From Labrys miyagiensis (GTDB lineage: Bacteria > Pseudomonadota > Alphaproteobacteria > Rhizobiales > Labraceae), in contig NZ_BSPC01000064.1 of NCBI RefSeq assembly GCF_030160835.1, forward strand, positions 17,112 to 81,111: a stretch of DNA of 64,000 nucleotides, given 5' to 3'. The position numbers and the translations under genes were made by a program. Shown piece by piece: positions 46,155 through 55,294 of this stretch (positions within the stretch are counted from its first letter, which is position 1; the number at the start of each line of letters is the position of its first letter). The notes beneath the pieces are model-generated. The model made no database searches. It was not told the origin of the DNA and worked only from the letters and a program-made list of their open reading frames with translations.

Positions 46155-47408
46155 TTACTCCGCCGCCGGCCGGACCCCATAGCGCCGGTCGATATAATCG
46201 ATCACCAGCTGCTTGAATTCGTCGGCAATACCCGGCCCGCGCAAGGTGGCGGCCTTCTGGCCGTCGATGAACACCGGGGCCGTCGGGGTTTCGCCAGTGC
46301 CGGGCAGGGAGATGCCGATATCGGCATGCTTGCTCTCGCCGGGGCCGTTGACGATGCAGCCCATTACGGCGACCTTCAGCGTCTCCACGCCCGGATAGCG
46401 CGACTTCCACGCCGGCATGGACTCCACGATGAAGCCCTGGATGGATTGGGCGAGCTCCTGGAACACGGTGGAGGTGGTGCGTCCGCAGCCGGGGCAGGCG
46501 GCGACCAGGGGCACGAAGGTACGGATGCCCATCACCTGCAGGATCTCTTGGGAGACCTTGACTTCCTGCGTGCGATCCCCGCCCGGCTCGGGCGTGAGCG
46601 AAACGCGGATGGTATCGCCGATGCCATATTGCAGCAGCGGCGAGAGCGCGGCGGCCGAGGCCACGATGCCCTTGGAGCCCATGCCCGCCTCGGTCAGGCC
46701 GAGATGGAGGGCGTAGTCGGATCGATTGGCCATCTCGTTGTAGACGGCGATCAGGTCCTGCACGGCCGAAACCTTGGCCGAGATGATGATCTTCGATTTC
46801 GGCAGGCCCATTTCCACGGCGCGGTCGGCCGAGAGCAGGGCCGATTGCACCAGCGCCTCCCAGGTCACCGTGCGGGCATCGACCGGCGCGGCGCTCCTGG
46901 CGTTCTGGTCCATCAGATGGGTGAGCAATTCCTGGTCGAGCGAGCCCCAATTGGCGCCGATGCGCACCGGCTTGCCGTGGCGGATCGCCGTCTCGATGAT
47001 GGCGCCGAATTGGCGGTCCTTCTTGTCCTTGAAGCCGACATTGCCGGGATTGATGCGGTATTTGTCGAGCGCCTGCGCGCAGGCCGGATGGTCGGCCAGG
47101 AGCTTGTGGCCGATATAATGGAAATCGCCGATCAGCGGCGTGGTGATGCCGACGCGCAGCAGCCTTTCCTTGATGCGCGGCACGGCGGCGGCGGCCTCGT
47201 CCCGATCTACCGTGATGCGCACCAGCTCCGAGCCGGCGCGGGCAAGCGCCGCGACCTGGCGCACCGTGCCGTCGATATCGGCGGTATCGGTGTTGGTCAT
47301 CGACTGCACGACGATGGGTGCGCCGCCACCGACAGTAACGCCCCCGACATCGACGGGAACGGTGGTGCGGCGGGATTTCAGGCCGAAGCGCTCATAGGAA
47401 GGGATCAT
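46155..47408 (-). CDS. ispG: 4-hydroxy-3-methylbut-2-enyl diphosphate synthase
   Basis: [4Fe-4S] enzyme of the methylerythritol phosphate pathway to isoprenoids. The 417-residue protein begins [20 protein letters not shown], with [20 protein letters not shown] following. It has the cluster cysteines in [14 protein letters not shown] and [11 protein letters not shown] near the C-terminus. An ATG ten codons earlier exists, but MIPSYERF is the family start. Monocistronic, with repeats at both ends. Confidence 0.96.
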   Translation of the reverse strand: MIPSYERFGLKSRRTTVPVDVGGVTVGGGAPIVVQSMTNTDTADIDGTVRQVAALARAGSELVRITVDRDEAAAAVPRIKERLLRVGITTPLIGDFHYIGHKLLADHPACAQALDKYRINPGNVGFKDKKDRQFGAIIETAIRHGKPVRIGANWGSLDQELLTHLMDQNARSAAPVDARTVTWEALVQSALLSADRAVEMGLPKSKIIISAKVSAVQDLIAVYNEMANRSDYALHLGLTEAGMGSKGIVASAAALSPLLQYGIGDTIRVSLTPEPGGDRTQEVKVSQEILQVMGIRTFVPLVAACPGCGRTTSTVFQELAQSIQGFIVESMPAWKSRYPGVETLKVAVMGCIVNGPGESKHADIGISLPGTGETPTAPVFIDGQKAATLRGPGIADEFKQLVIDYIDRRYGVRPAAE

Positions 47409-47482
47409 CGGACACCGGAGAATTGTTTGGGATGACATGGACCTTCGGGGAAAGGAGGTCAAGACACGACAGCGGGAGGGTT

Positions 47483-47653
47483 TCCCGGGGACCGCCGGTA
47501 TCCTGCCGGCTCTTCCTTCGCTGGCGGGCGCGGCGCCCCTGGTGTGCCGACCTCCAGGTCGGCATCTTTTTTGCGGACGTCGTGGTTCCATGCCGATCTG
47601 GAGATCGGCACACCGGGTGCGCCGCGGTTTCCATGCCCAATCGGGCACCCGGA
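47483..47653. repeat. Composite family A element A17 with nested A-prime
   Basis: The left arm is CCCGGGGACCGCCGGTATCC with a GCCGG/CCGGC stem. A-prime at 47541-47614 is GGTGTGCCGACCTCCAGGTC through GAGATCGGCACACC; its two stems (TGCCGACC/GGTCGGCA and GCCGATC/GATCGGC) differ from the other A-prime copies and from each other. The right end is CGGGCACCCGG. Confidence 0.82.
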
Positions 47654-47737
47654 CCCTCTGGCCTGAATCCGCCCGGCATCCTAAGCTCATCCCACGCCGA
47701 TAGCATGGCCAAATGGAAGTGATGTGAAGAGAGCGTG

Positions 47738-48829
47738 ATGATCGGCGTCCTGAGCTCGGCCTCCCTCCTCAAATGGCTCTCGGCCAAGCGGTCCGAGCTG
47801 ACGCTCGCCATCCGCATTACCGTGGCGGCGGGGCTGGCCTTCGCGCTCGTCAAGCTGGTGGGGCTCAGCCAGAGCAGCTGGGCGGTGATCACCTCCGTCA
47901 TCGTCATGCAGACCAGCCTCGGCGGCTCGGTGAAGGCGGCGATGGACCGCATGGCCGGCACGCTGGTGGGGGCGGTGTGGGGCGCCCTGGTGTCCATCGC
48001 CATATCGCATCACTCCAACCTCGAGACGGGGCTGGCGGTGCTCGTCGCCGTGGCGCCCACGGCCTTGTGCGCGGCCCTGCGCCCGAGCTTTCGCGTCGCG
48101 CCGATCACCGCGCTGATCGTGCTGATCCCCTCGGGCTCGACGCTCACGCCTTATGCCTTCGCGTTGGAGCGTGTGGCCGAGATCGTCGTCGGCATCGTCG
48201 TGGGCGTGTCGGTGGCCATGCTGGTGCTGCCGGCCCGCGCCCATGGTGTGCTCGCTGCCGCCGCGGCCAAGGTGACCGATCTCAACGCCGATCTGCTCGT
48301 CGCTTTGATGGCGGGGCTGATCGAAGGGCGGGGCCGGCCGGATGTCGCCGCCCTCCAGGCCAGCATCCGCGCCGGGCTGCGCCAGGTCGACGCTGCGGTG
48401 GACGAGGCAGCGCGCGAGCGCAAGGCCCATCTCAGCAATGTCGCGGATGTCGAGCCGCTGGCCCGCACGCTCTACCGTGTCAGGCATGATCTCGTGATCA
48501 TCGCGCGCGTATGCGTCCGTGCGTCGCCCGAAAGCGTGGCGCCGGCCCTGCGCGAGCCGCTGCTCGGCCTGCGCGACGCCACGGTGGCCTTGTTGCATGC
48601 GATCGCCGAGGCCCTGCGCCGGCGCTACGTCGCCCCCGACCTCGCTGGCTTCGAGGCAAGCCTCGCCGCCTATGTCACCGCCATGGACAGGCTGAGGGCC
48701 GAGGGCGTTTTTCGTACGCTGGGGAGCGACGAGATGGGCCGGATCTACACGCTGCGATTTGGGTTCGAGCAGTTGGGGAAGGACCTGGGCGATCTGGCGG
48801 AAAGGGCGGGGGAGATGGCGCAGGAATAG
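47738..48829 (+). CDS. FUSC-family membrane protein
   Basis: A 363-residue protein with an N-terminal block of six hydrophobic helices ([40 protein letters not shown]) and a mostly helical cytosolic C-terminus. This fits the FUSC/aromatic acid exporter (AaeB, YccS) superfamily, but with a single membrane half, shorter than AaeB. Its partner membrane fusion protein is not adjacent. ATG at 47738 overlaps an in-frame GTG at 47735. Substrate unknown. Confidence 0.82.
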   Translation: MIGVLSSASLLKWLSAKRSELTLAIRITVAAGLAFALVKLVGLSQSSWAVITSVIVMQTSLGGSVKAAMDRMAGTLVGAVWGALVSIAISHHSNLETGLAVLVAVAPTALCAALRPSFRVAPITALIVLIPSGSTLTPYAFALERVAEIVVGIVVGVSVAMLVLPARAHGVLAAAAAKVTDLNADLLVALMAGLIEGRGRPDVAALQASIRAGLRQVDAAVDEAARERKAHLSNVADVEPLARTLYRVRHDLVIIARVCVRASPESVAPALREPLLGLRDATVALLHAIAEALRRRYVAPDLAGFEASLAAYVTAMDRLRAEGVFRTLGSDEMGRIYTLRFGFEQLGKDLGDLAERAGEMAQE

Positions 48830-48847
48830 AAGGCGTTCAAGCGCTTG

Positions 48848-49546
48848 TCATACGCGCCAATTCTTGGGGTCGCTGACGGGATCCAAGGGCTCCGCCTTGC
48901 GCCGGACGTCGGAGAAAGGTTGGCTTCGTGGTTGCCACGGACCGGACCTGGCGGCTCTGCGCCGTCCGCGCCAGCTCTGCCAGGCAAAACCGGTGTCAGA
49001 AAGCATCTGCAGGAAAAGAACCAGGCCGAGTGCTGCTGAGAGGATCATGCCGGGTTCGATGCGCGGCTTCGTGCTGGCCGGCGCTTGAATGGGGGCTGCG
49101 GTCGCTGCGGCGGTCGTCGGAGCCGCGGGAGCCAGCACCGGCGCCGACAGGGCGATCGTCGTCTCGCGCCAGCTTCGATAGCTGCCCCGGAAGGCTCGGA
49201 GAGTCTTGAACGGCGCGCAGCGCTCGACAGCCTGCAGCAGGGTGGCCTGCTTGACGCGGTCGGCGAGAGCGCCGGTGGCTTCGGCCAGAACAGGCCTGCT
49301 AGCGAGGGAGCCGTCCGGTTTCAGCGATAATTTGATCTGTACGGCATTGCCAGGCAACGGGATCGAAGCCGGCCAACAGGCCTGCACGGCTCCGGCGAGC
49401 AGTGCCTGGACGTCATCGTGCAAAGCGGATTGGGCAGCGAGGGGATCAGAAGACGCGAGTAGGAAGCCGGCAACAAAAAGGAGGCACAGCCAAAGAGCGA
49501 TCACGTCAGGCAAAAGTTTGCCTCGGGAACGCACACGCCCAGACAT
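48848..49546 (-). CDS. TolA/TonB C-terminal-like membrane protein
   Basis: A 232-residue protein. An N-terminal membrane segment (VIALWLCLLFVAGFLLASS) is followed by a periplasmic domain resembling the C-terminus of TolA: VQIKLSLKPDGSLASRPVLA then LLQAVERCAPFKTL. A Pro/Ala/Thr linker and a second hydrophobic segment (MILSAALGLVLFLQMLSDTG) follow, with a basic cytosolic tail. TolA proteins link the inner and outer membranes, but this order (TolA-like domain before a C-terminal helix) is not canonical. No tolQRB neighbours. Function uncertain. Confidence 0.6.
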   Translation of the reverse strand: MSGRVRSRGKLLPDVIALWLCLLFVAGFLLASSDPLAAQSALHDDVQALLAGAVQACWPASIPLPGNAVQIKLSLKPDGSLASRPVLAEATGALADRVKQATLLQAVERCAPFKTLRAFRGSYRSWRETTIALSAPVLAPAAPTTAAATAAPIQAPASTKPRIEPGMILSAALGLVLFLQMLSDTGFAWQSWRGRRRAARSGPWQPRSQPFSDVRRKAEPLDPVSDPKNWRV

Positions 49547-49693
49547 TGGGGGCTTCAAAAATCGCGAGCTCGCGTGAGCGACATACACAGTATTACGGGC
49601 CTTCGCCGCTAGGTTAGCTTCGAAGATGCACGCGTGAACAAGGGGTTTGCAAGAGGCGGTTTGTGAATTCCCATCGGAATTTTGTGTATGGGA

Positions 49694-50239
49694 CTACTCC
49701 GCCGCCTTCGCCCGGCAATGGCTGCAGATGCCGGCGATCTCGATCACCTGCCCCCGCGGCTGGAAGCCGATGGCGCCGGCGGCCTTCGCCAGGGCCTGGC
49801 CCACGAGATCGGACTCGGCTTCCCCCACCGTGCCGCAGCTCTCGCAGATCAGGAACATCACCACGCCGCCGCCGGAATGGTCATGCGCGCAGGCGATGAA
49901 GGCGTTGCGGCTCTCGATGCGGTGGGCGAACCCCTGCTCGAGCAGGAAGTCGAGGGCGCGATAGACCGTGATCGGCGCCGGGCGCTTGCCCTCGCCGTCC
50001 TCGAGCTTTTCGATCAGCTCATAGGCGCCGATGGGGTGGTGGTTGGCGGCGAGCGCCTCCAGCACCTGGCGGCGGATGGCGGTGAGCCGCACGCCACGCT
50101 CGGCGCTGAGCGTCTCCGCGCGGCTGAGGGCGCTCTCGGCGCAATGCGAGTGGTCGTGATCGGGCGCGACGAAGACGGGGGCATCGCCGTCATGGGCATG
50201 CCCGTGGTGATCGTGGTCGTGGGAATGGCGGTGTGCCAT
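49694..50239 (-). CDS. zur: Zinc uptake regulator Zur (Fur family) with His-rich leader
   Basis: A 181-residue Fur-family repressor. The core has VRLTAIRRQVLEALAANHHP, TVYRALDFLLEQGFAHRIES and the structural zinc cysteines in ICESCG and GICSHC, which places it in the Zur branch. The first 33 residues contain eleven histidines (MAHRHSHDHDHHGHAHDGD, then PDHDHSHC), an unusual metal-binding leader. ATG at 50239 is used because it starts this leader. No znuABC genes are in the window. Confidence 0.92.
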   Translation of the reverse strand: MAHRHSHDHDHHGHAHDGDAPVFVAPDHDHSHCAESALSRAETLSAERGVRLTAIRRQVLEALAANHHPIGAYELIEKLEDGEGKRPAPITVYRALDFLLEQGFAHRIESRNAFIACAHDHSGGGVVMFLICESCGTVGEAESDLVGQALAKAAGAIGFQPRGQVIEIAGICSHCRAKAAE

Positions 50240-50289
50240 GGAAAGCCTCTCCCCCGTATGTAGCAAGGGCAGGGCGGTTTCGCCAGCAT

Positions 50290-50483
50290 CGCCGGGATCG
50301 CAAGCTTCCAGCCTGCTCTTTCCCGGGTGCGCGGACGTCTCGTCCGCTCTTCCGCAGGCAAGGAAGAAACCGGCGGGATATTGATGGGCCCTCGCTCCGC
50401 CGGGCGAGACGGGTCGCTTCCAAGAGCGGACGGGACGTCCGCGCACCCGGGGAAGAGGCGGACTTGAAGTCCGCGCTCCCGGG
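50290..50483. repeat. Composite family A element A18
   Basis: A GGGATCGC-type fragment at 50293 runs into a full CCCGGGTGCGCGGACGTC ... GACGTCCGCGCACCCGGG palindrome and then a right arm GAAGTCCGCGCTCCCGGG. Three partial or full units in a row. It ends at the proA stop codon. Confidence 0.82.
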
Positions 50484-51773
50484 CTACGGCCTCACCGTGC
50501 CCTGCCCGCGCACCTTGTACTTGAACGAGCAGAGCTGCTCGGCGCCCACCGGGCCGCGTGCGTGCATCCGGCCGGTGGCGATGCCGATCTCGCCGCCGAA
50601 GCCGAATTCGCCGCCGTCGGCGAACTGGGTCGAGGCGTTGTGCAGCACGATGGCCGAATCCACTTCGTTCAGGAAACGCTTGGCCGCCTCTTCGTCGCCG
50701 GTGACGATGGCATCCGTGTGGTGCGAGCCGTAGCGGTCGATATGGGCGAGCGCGGCGTCGATGCCGGGGACCACCTTCACCGAGATGATGGCGTCGAGAT
50801 ATTCCGTGGTCCAGTCGGTGTCGTCGGCCGGCTTCACATGCGGATCGACGGCGAGCGTGCGGGAATCGCCGCGTACTTCGCAGCCAGCGTCGAGCAGGGC
50901 TTTCACCAGCGGCTTGAGGAAGCTCGGCGCCACGGCCTGGTCGACCAGCAGCGTCTCGGCCGCCCCGCACACGCCGGTGCGGCGCAGCTTGGCGTTGAGC
51001 ACCAGCGGGATCGCCATGTCGAGCGAGGCGCCTGCATGCACATAGACGTGGTTGATGCCCTCCAGATGCGCGAAGACCGGCACGCGCGCCTCGGCCTGCA
51101 CGCGGGCGACGAGGTTCTTGCCACCGCGCGGCACCAGCACGTCGATCGTCCCGTCGAGCCCGGCCAGCATGGCGCCGACGGCGGCGCGGTCGGCGGTCGG
51201 CACCATCTGGATCGAGGCCTCGGGCAGGCCGGCGGCCTGCAGGCCCGTGCGCAGGGCCTTGGCGATCTCGACGCAGGTGCGGAAGCTCTCCGAGCCGCCG
51301 CGCAGGATCGAGGCGTTGCCAGCCTTCAGGCACAGCGCCGCCGCATCGGCCAGCACGTTGGGGCGGCTTTCGAAGATGACGCCGACCACGCCGAGTGGCG
51401 TAGAGACGCGCTCGAATTCGAGGCCGTTGGGGCGCTTCCATGTCGCCAGCACGCGGCCGACCGGATCGGGCTGCGCGGCGACCTCGCGAATCGCCTGGGC
51501 GATACCGGTGACGCGCTTTTCGTTCAGCGTCAGGCGGTCGACGAAGGAGGCGAGTTGGTTGCGGGCGATGGAATCGGTGACGTCGAGGGCGTTGGCGGCG
51601 AGGATTGCCGCCTCGTGGGCCTCGATCGCCCTGGCCATGGCTTCGAGGGCTGCGTCCTTTTGTGGAGCCGGGGCGAGCGCCAGGGTCCGCGCGGCGGCGC
51701 GCGCAGCAATTCCCAGTTTGCGCATGACGGCGATGACATTACCGTCGTCCAATCCCCGGTTCGCGTCGGGCAT
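50484..51773 (-). CDS. proA: Glutamate-5-semialdehyde dehydrogenase
   Basis: Second enzyme of proline synthesis; reduces glutamyl 5-phosphate with NADPH. The 429-residue protein has the aldehyde-dehydrogenase fold: [35 protein letters not shown], and the catalytic cysteine in [16 protein letters not shown]. Length and ATG start are standard. It is separated from proB by about 46 kb and lies on the opposite strand, with repeats on both sides. Confidence 0.97.
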   Translation of the reverse strand: MPDANRGLDDGNVIAVMRKLGIAARAAARTLALAPAPQKDAALEAMARAIEAHEAAILAANALDVTDSIARNQLASFVDRLTLNEKRVTGIAQAIREVAAQPDPVGRVLATWKRPNGLEFERVSTPLGVVGVIFESRPNVLADAAALCLKAGNASILRGGSESFRTCVEIAKALRTGLQAAGLPEASIQMVPTADRAAVGAMLAGLDGTIDVLVPRGGKNLVARVQAEARVPVFAHLEGINHVYVHAGASLDMAIPLVLNAKLRRTGVCGAAETLLVDQAVAPSFLKPLVKALLDAGCEVRGDSRTLAVDPHVKPADDTDWTTEYLDAIISVKVVPGIDAALAHIDRYGSHHTDAIVTGDEEAAKRFLNEVDSAIVLHNASTQFADGGEFGFGGEIGIATGRMHARGPVGAEQLCSFKYKVRGQGTVRP

Positions 51774-51857
51774 GGTCCACCCTCGGTTGGTATGGTCAGG
51801 CTGAGTTGGTTAGGCCGGATCGGGGCTGGTTGCAAGGGCTGGGAGCGAGGAGTCGTT

Positions 51858-51933
51858 CCTGGGACCGCAGGCGTCTCGCCTGCTCTTGAACCGCGGCGTT
51901 TCCAAGAGCAGGCGAGACGCCTGCGGTCCCAGG
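51858..51933. repeat. Family A element A19 (GGGACCGCAGGC type)
   Basis: The cleanest example: CCTGGGACCGCAGGC-gtctc-GCCTGCTCTT, a short loop GAACCGCGGCGTTTCC, then AAGAGCAGGC-gagac-GCCTGCGGTCCCAGG. Both arms carry the GCAGGC/GCCTGC allele, and the outer stem changes to match (GGGACC/GGTCCC). Confidence 0.93.
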
Positions 51934-51998
51934 AACGTCTCGAAACGGTAACGCGGAACCCTCATAGGTTTGCTGCACCTGCTGGTTCAGCGCCCCGC

Positions 51999-52055
51999 TT
52001 CCAAGAGCGGACATCGCGACATGCAGGCATGTCGCTGTGATGCCCGCGCTCCCAG
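51999..52055. repeat. Family A half element A20
   Basis: A right half with CCAAGAGCGGACATC, then GCGACATG-CAGG-CATGTCGC, then TGCCCGCGCTCCCAG. It touches the stop codon of the MFS gene. Confidence 0.8.
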
Positions 52056-53648
52056 TCAGTGCCCGCCGCCGCCACCGCCGCCGCCCATCACCTGCGGGCG
52101 CTTGACGAAGAAGATCGCGCCGCTGAGGCAGACGAACAGGATGGTCATCAGGAGGAACACGTCGGAGAAGGCCAGGATGAAGGCCTCGCGGCGCATCATG
52201 CCGACCAGGTTGGCGATGGTCATCTGGTCGGCGGCCGCGCCGAAGGTCGAGAAGCCCGCCTTCATGTTCTCATAGGTCTGCATCACGCTGTCGCGGCTCC
52301 AGTTCACCATCTCACCGAGACGGGCCAGATGCAGGTCCTCGCGCTTGTTGAGCACCGTGTTGATGATGGCCAGGCCCACGGCGCCGCCCAGATTGCGCAT
52401 CAGGTTGAACAGGCCCGAGGCGTTCTTGATGCGCTGGGGCGCCAGCGTGCCGAGCGCGATGTTGGAGATCGGCACCATGCACATCATCAGCGAGACGCCG
52501 CGCAGGATCTGCGGGATCAGGATCTCGTAGAAATCCCAGTCATGGGTGACATAGGTCATGATCCAGGTGTTGAGGCCGAAGCCGAGCAGGCCCCCCACGA
52601 TCATGTAGCGCACGTCGATGCTCGCCATCAGCCGGCCCGCCACCGGGGCGGTGAGGAACATGCAGACGCCGGTGACGAACATCGTCTCGCCGATCTGCTT
52701 GGAATCATAGCCGCGCACCACGTCGAGATAGACCGGGAAGAGATAGGTCAGGCCGTAGAGGCCGATGCCGAGCACGAAGGAGAAGGCCGAGCCGGCGGCG
52801 AAATTGGAGTCCGAGAAGGAATAGAGATCGACGATCGGCGCCTTGGCGGTGAGGACACGGGCGAAGAACACGATGCCGCCGATGACCGAGAGGATCGACA
52901 TCACCAGCACGGAGGTCTCGTCGAACCAGTCATGGTTCGGGCCTTCCTCCAGCGCATATTCCATCGCGCCCAGGAAGAGGGCCATGGAGAGCAGGCCCGT
53001 CCAGTCGAAATTGTCGAGGAGGGAGAGGTCCGGCTTGTCGAAGTCGACCAGAGTGAAGGTCATGATCGAGACGATGATGCCGGGCACGACGTTGATGAAG
53101 AACAACATGTGCCAGGAATACCACTCGGTCAGGATGCCGCCGACAGTCGGGCCAATGGTGGGGGCAAGCGTGGCGACCAGGCCGATCATCGGCGAAACGA
53201 TCGGCTGCTTGGAGCGCGGGAACACGGTGAAGGCCGCCGCGAACACGGTGGGGATCATGCCGCCGCCGATGAAGCCCTGCAGCGCGCGATAGACGATCAT
53301 CTCGTTGATGTTGGTCGCCGTCCCGCACAGGAAGCTCATGAACGTGAAGCCGGCGCAGGAGACCGCGAAGGTCCAGCGCGTGGAGAAGGCGCGCGACAGG
53401 AAGCCCGAGAGCGGGATCATCACCACTTCGGCGATCAGATAGGCGGTCTGCACCCAGGGGATCTCGTCGCCCGAGGCGCCGAGGCCAGCCTGGATCTGTG
53501 GCAGCGAGGCCGAGACGACCTGGATGTCGAGGATCGCCATGAACATGCCGAACACCATCGCGAGGAAGGCGATAAGCTTGCGCTTGTCGATCTTGTCGGA
53601 GGCCGGAGCGGCGGGAATGGCAGCGGATGTGGCGGTTGCGGTGGCCAT
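52056..53648 (-). CDS. DHA2-family MFS efflux pump (EmrB-like)
   Basis: A 530-residue inner-membrane drug:proton antiporter with about fourteen helices. The N-terminal motif LDIQVVSASLPQIQAGLGAS and GFLSRAFSTRWTFAVSC are typical of EmrB, and NEMIVYRALQGFIGGGMIPT is the motif C region. An unusual C-terminal poly-glycine tail (MGGGGGGGGH) ends the protein. It lies downstream of the EmrA-like gene with 97 bp between, so both are probably in one operon even though a family A element sits in that gap. Confidence 0.93.
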   Translation of the reverse strand: MATATATSAAIPAAPASDKIDKRKLIAFLAMVFGMFMAILDIQVVSASLPQIQAGLGASGDEIPWVQTAYLIAEVVMIPLSGFLSRAFSTRWTFAVSCAGFTFMSFLCGTATNINEMIVYRALQGFIGGGMIPTVFAAAFTVFPRSKQPIVSPMIGLVATLAPTIGPTVGGILTEWYSWHMLFFINVVPGIIVSIMTFTLVDFDKPDLSLLDNFDWTGLLSMALFLGAMEYALEEGPNHDWFDETSVLVMSILSVIGGIVFFARVLTAKAPIVDLYSFSDSNFAAGSAFSFVLGIGLYGLTYLFPVYLDVVRGYDSKQIGETMFVTGVCMFLTAPVAGRLMASIDVRYMIVGGLLGFGLNTWIMTYVTHDWDFYEILIPQILRGVSLMMCMVPISNIALGTLAPQRIKNASGLFNLMRNLGGAVGLAIINTVLNKREDLHLARLGEMVNWSRDSVMQTYENMKAGFSTFGAAADQMTIANLVGMMRREAFILAFSDVFLLMTILFVCLSGAIFFVKRPQVMGGGGGGGGH

Positions 53649-53655
53649 GGCAAGC

Positions 53656-53742
53656 CCCTCGGAGCGCGGACATCCTGTCCGCCTCTTGGAAACGACGTGT
53701 TCTACGAGAAAGAAAGAGCAGACGAGACGTCCGCGCTCCCAG
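53656..53742. repeat. Family A element A21 within the efflux operon
   Basis: CTCGGAGCGCGGACATCCTG ... AGACGAGACGTCCGCGCTCCCAGG. It occupies the whole gap between the emrA-like and emrB-like genes, so it would be transcribed inside their mRNA. Confidence 0.85.
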
Positions 53743-53745
53743 GAT

Positions 53746-55113
53746 TTACCCCTTCGGACCTGTACGGCTGTCGACGTTCACCACCACGCTCAGGCCCGGC
53801 AGCAGCTTGCCGCTGAGGGCGATGTCGGCGGGAACCTCGATACGCACGGGCACGCGTTGGGTGATCTTGGTGAAGTTGCCGGTGGCGTTCTCGGGCGGCA
53901 GCAGGCTGAACACCGAGCCCGAGGCTGGCGAGAACTTGCCGACAGTGCCTTCGAAGGTCTGGCCGTCCATCGAGTCCACGGCCACTTCCACCTTCTGGCC
54001 GGGCACCAGCGGTCCGAGCTGGGTCTCCTTGAAGTTGGCGGCGATGTAGATGCTCTTCAGCGGCACCAGGGCGATCAGGCGCGAGCCGGGCGCGACATAC
54101 TGGCCGGGCTGGGCGGCGCGGTTGCCGACGATACCGTCGGTCGGCGCGCGCACCACGGTGGCGTCCAGATCGTTCTGGGCCTTGGCGACGTCGACGTCGA
54201 GTTCCTTGGCGGTCTGCTCGGCCTCGGCCTTCTGGGCCTGGATCACGGCGAGGTTGGCGGTGGCGGCGGTCACGGCCGACTGGGCGCTGGTGAGGGCGGC
54301 CTGCGCATTGGTCACGCCGGCCTTGGCACTGGCGAGCGAGGCATTGGCGCGGTCGCGATCGGCCGTGGTCTGGTCGAGGGTCGCCTTGGAGCCGAAGTTC
54401 TGGTTGGCCAATGAATTGGCGCGGTCGAAGGCGGCGTTGGCGCGCACGATCTCGGCCTTGGCCGAGTCGACATTGGCATTGGCCGACTGGATGCCGGCCC
54501 TGGCCGATTCGACGCCGGCCTTGGTGGTGTCGATAGCGGCCTGCTGGGCGGTGATCTGCTGGTCGATGCGGGTGATGGTGGCGGTCTGCGTGGCGCGCTT
54601 GGCCTTGGCCGAGTCGAGCGCGGTGCGATAGTCGGTGTCATCAAGCGTTGCGATCACGTCGCCCGCCTTGACGGCATCGCCATTCTGCACGGGCACGGTC
54701 TTGATATAGCCGGCAACCTTGATGCCGAGGGTCGAGACATCGGCCTGCACATAGGCGTCGTCGGTGTCGACCATGAAGCGGCCATTGGTCCACCATTCAT
54801 AGCCGTACCAGCCGCCGGCGACGAGCGCGATGGCGATGAGACTGGGGAAAATGATGCGGGCCTTGGAGCGCTTCTTGGCGGGCGCGGCCGGAGCGGTAGG
54901 CACCTGGGTTGTGGGAGCAGGAGCCTGCTCGCTCCTCTTGACTTCGGAGGGCTTGGTTTCAGCGGGCTTGGCAGAAGGCGCGTCCTGTGGCGCTGGAGCT
55001 TCGGCGCGCTGGCGTTCCAGCGGAACGACATTATTTAGGATAAGATCGTTATCGTCGGCGCCCAGGGCGTTCGAAGTGGCATCGGCATGGTTATGTTCGC
55101 GGGCTGCGTCCAT
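53746..55113 (-). CDS. HlyD/EmrA-family membrane fusion protein
   Basis: A 455-residue periplasmic adaptor for the MFS pump. A cytosolic Pro/Ala-rich leader is followed by one membrane helix (ARIIFPSLIAIALVAGGWYG), a lipoyl half motif (MVDTDDAYVQADVSTLGIKV), a long Ala/Gln coiled coil of about 150 residues, and the closing beta-barrel (VRAPTDGIVGNRAAQPGQYV). Its promoter overlaps two operator palindromes. ATG at 55113 is chosen because a frame further upstream reads through the operator itself. Likely exports hydrophobic toxicants together with an outer-membrane channel encoded elsewhere. Confidence 0.92.
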   Translation of the reverse strand: MDAAREHNHADATSNALGADDNDLILNNVVPLERQRAEAPAPQDAPSAKPAETKPSEVKRSEQAPAPTTQVPTAPAAPAKKRSKARIIFPSLIAIALVAGGWYGYEWWTNGRFMVDTDDAYVQADVSTLGIKVAGYIKTVPVQNGDAVKAGDVIATLDDTDYRTALDSAKAKRATQTATITRIDQQITAQQAAIDTTKAGVESARAGIQSANANVDSAKAEIVRANAAFDRANSLANQNFGSKATLDQTTADRDRANASLASAKAGVTNAQAALTSAQSAVTAATANLAVIQAQKAEAEQTAKELDVDVAKAQNDLDATVVRAPTDGIVGNRAAQPGQYVAPGSRLIALVPLKSIYIAANFKETQLGPLVPGQKVEVAVDSMDGQTFEGTVGKFSPASGSVFSLLPPENATGNFTKITQRVPVRIEVPADIALSGKLLPGLSVVVNVDSRTGPKG

Positions 55114-55162
55114 CGTCTTCTCCCACCGGGATGGAGACCAAGGCCTGGCCTCCGTATTCGAA

Positions 55163-55177
55163 CCGAACGGTTCGGTC
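55163..55177. promoter_or_regulatory. TetR operator O1
   Basis: ACCGAAC-G-GTTCGGT, a perfect 7-bp-arm palindrome in a TCGAACCGAACGGTTCGGTC context. It is nearest the emrA-like start. Confidence 0.9.
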
Positions 55178-55192
55178 ATTGCTCAGATCGAA

Positions 55193-55207
55193 CCGAACGG
55201 TTCAGTC
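55193..55207. promoter_or_regulatory. TetR operator O2
   Basis: ACCGAAC-G-GTTCAGT, one mismatch, centred exactly 30 bp from O1, about three helical turns, so both could be bound on one face. Confidence 0.88.
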
Positions 55208-55257
55208 ATTTGTGCGTTGACTAACATGCCTTGCTGGGATACGCAATAGAAATCGAA

Positions 55258-55272
55258 CCGAACGGTTCGGTC
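55258..55272. promoter_or_regulatory. TetR operator O3
   Basis: ACCGAAC-G-GTTCGGT, perfect, about 22 bp before the tetR start codon, in the same TCGAACCGAACGGTTCGGTC context. It probably mediates autoregulation. Confidence 0.9.
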
Positions 55273-55294
55273 ACAACAGGATGGATTTTTCGCC

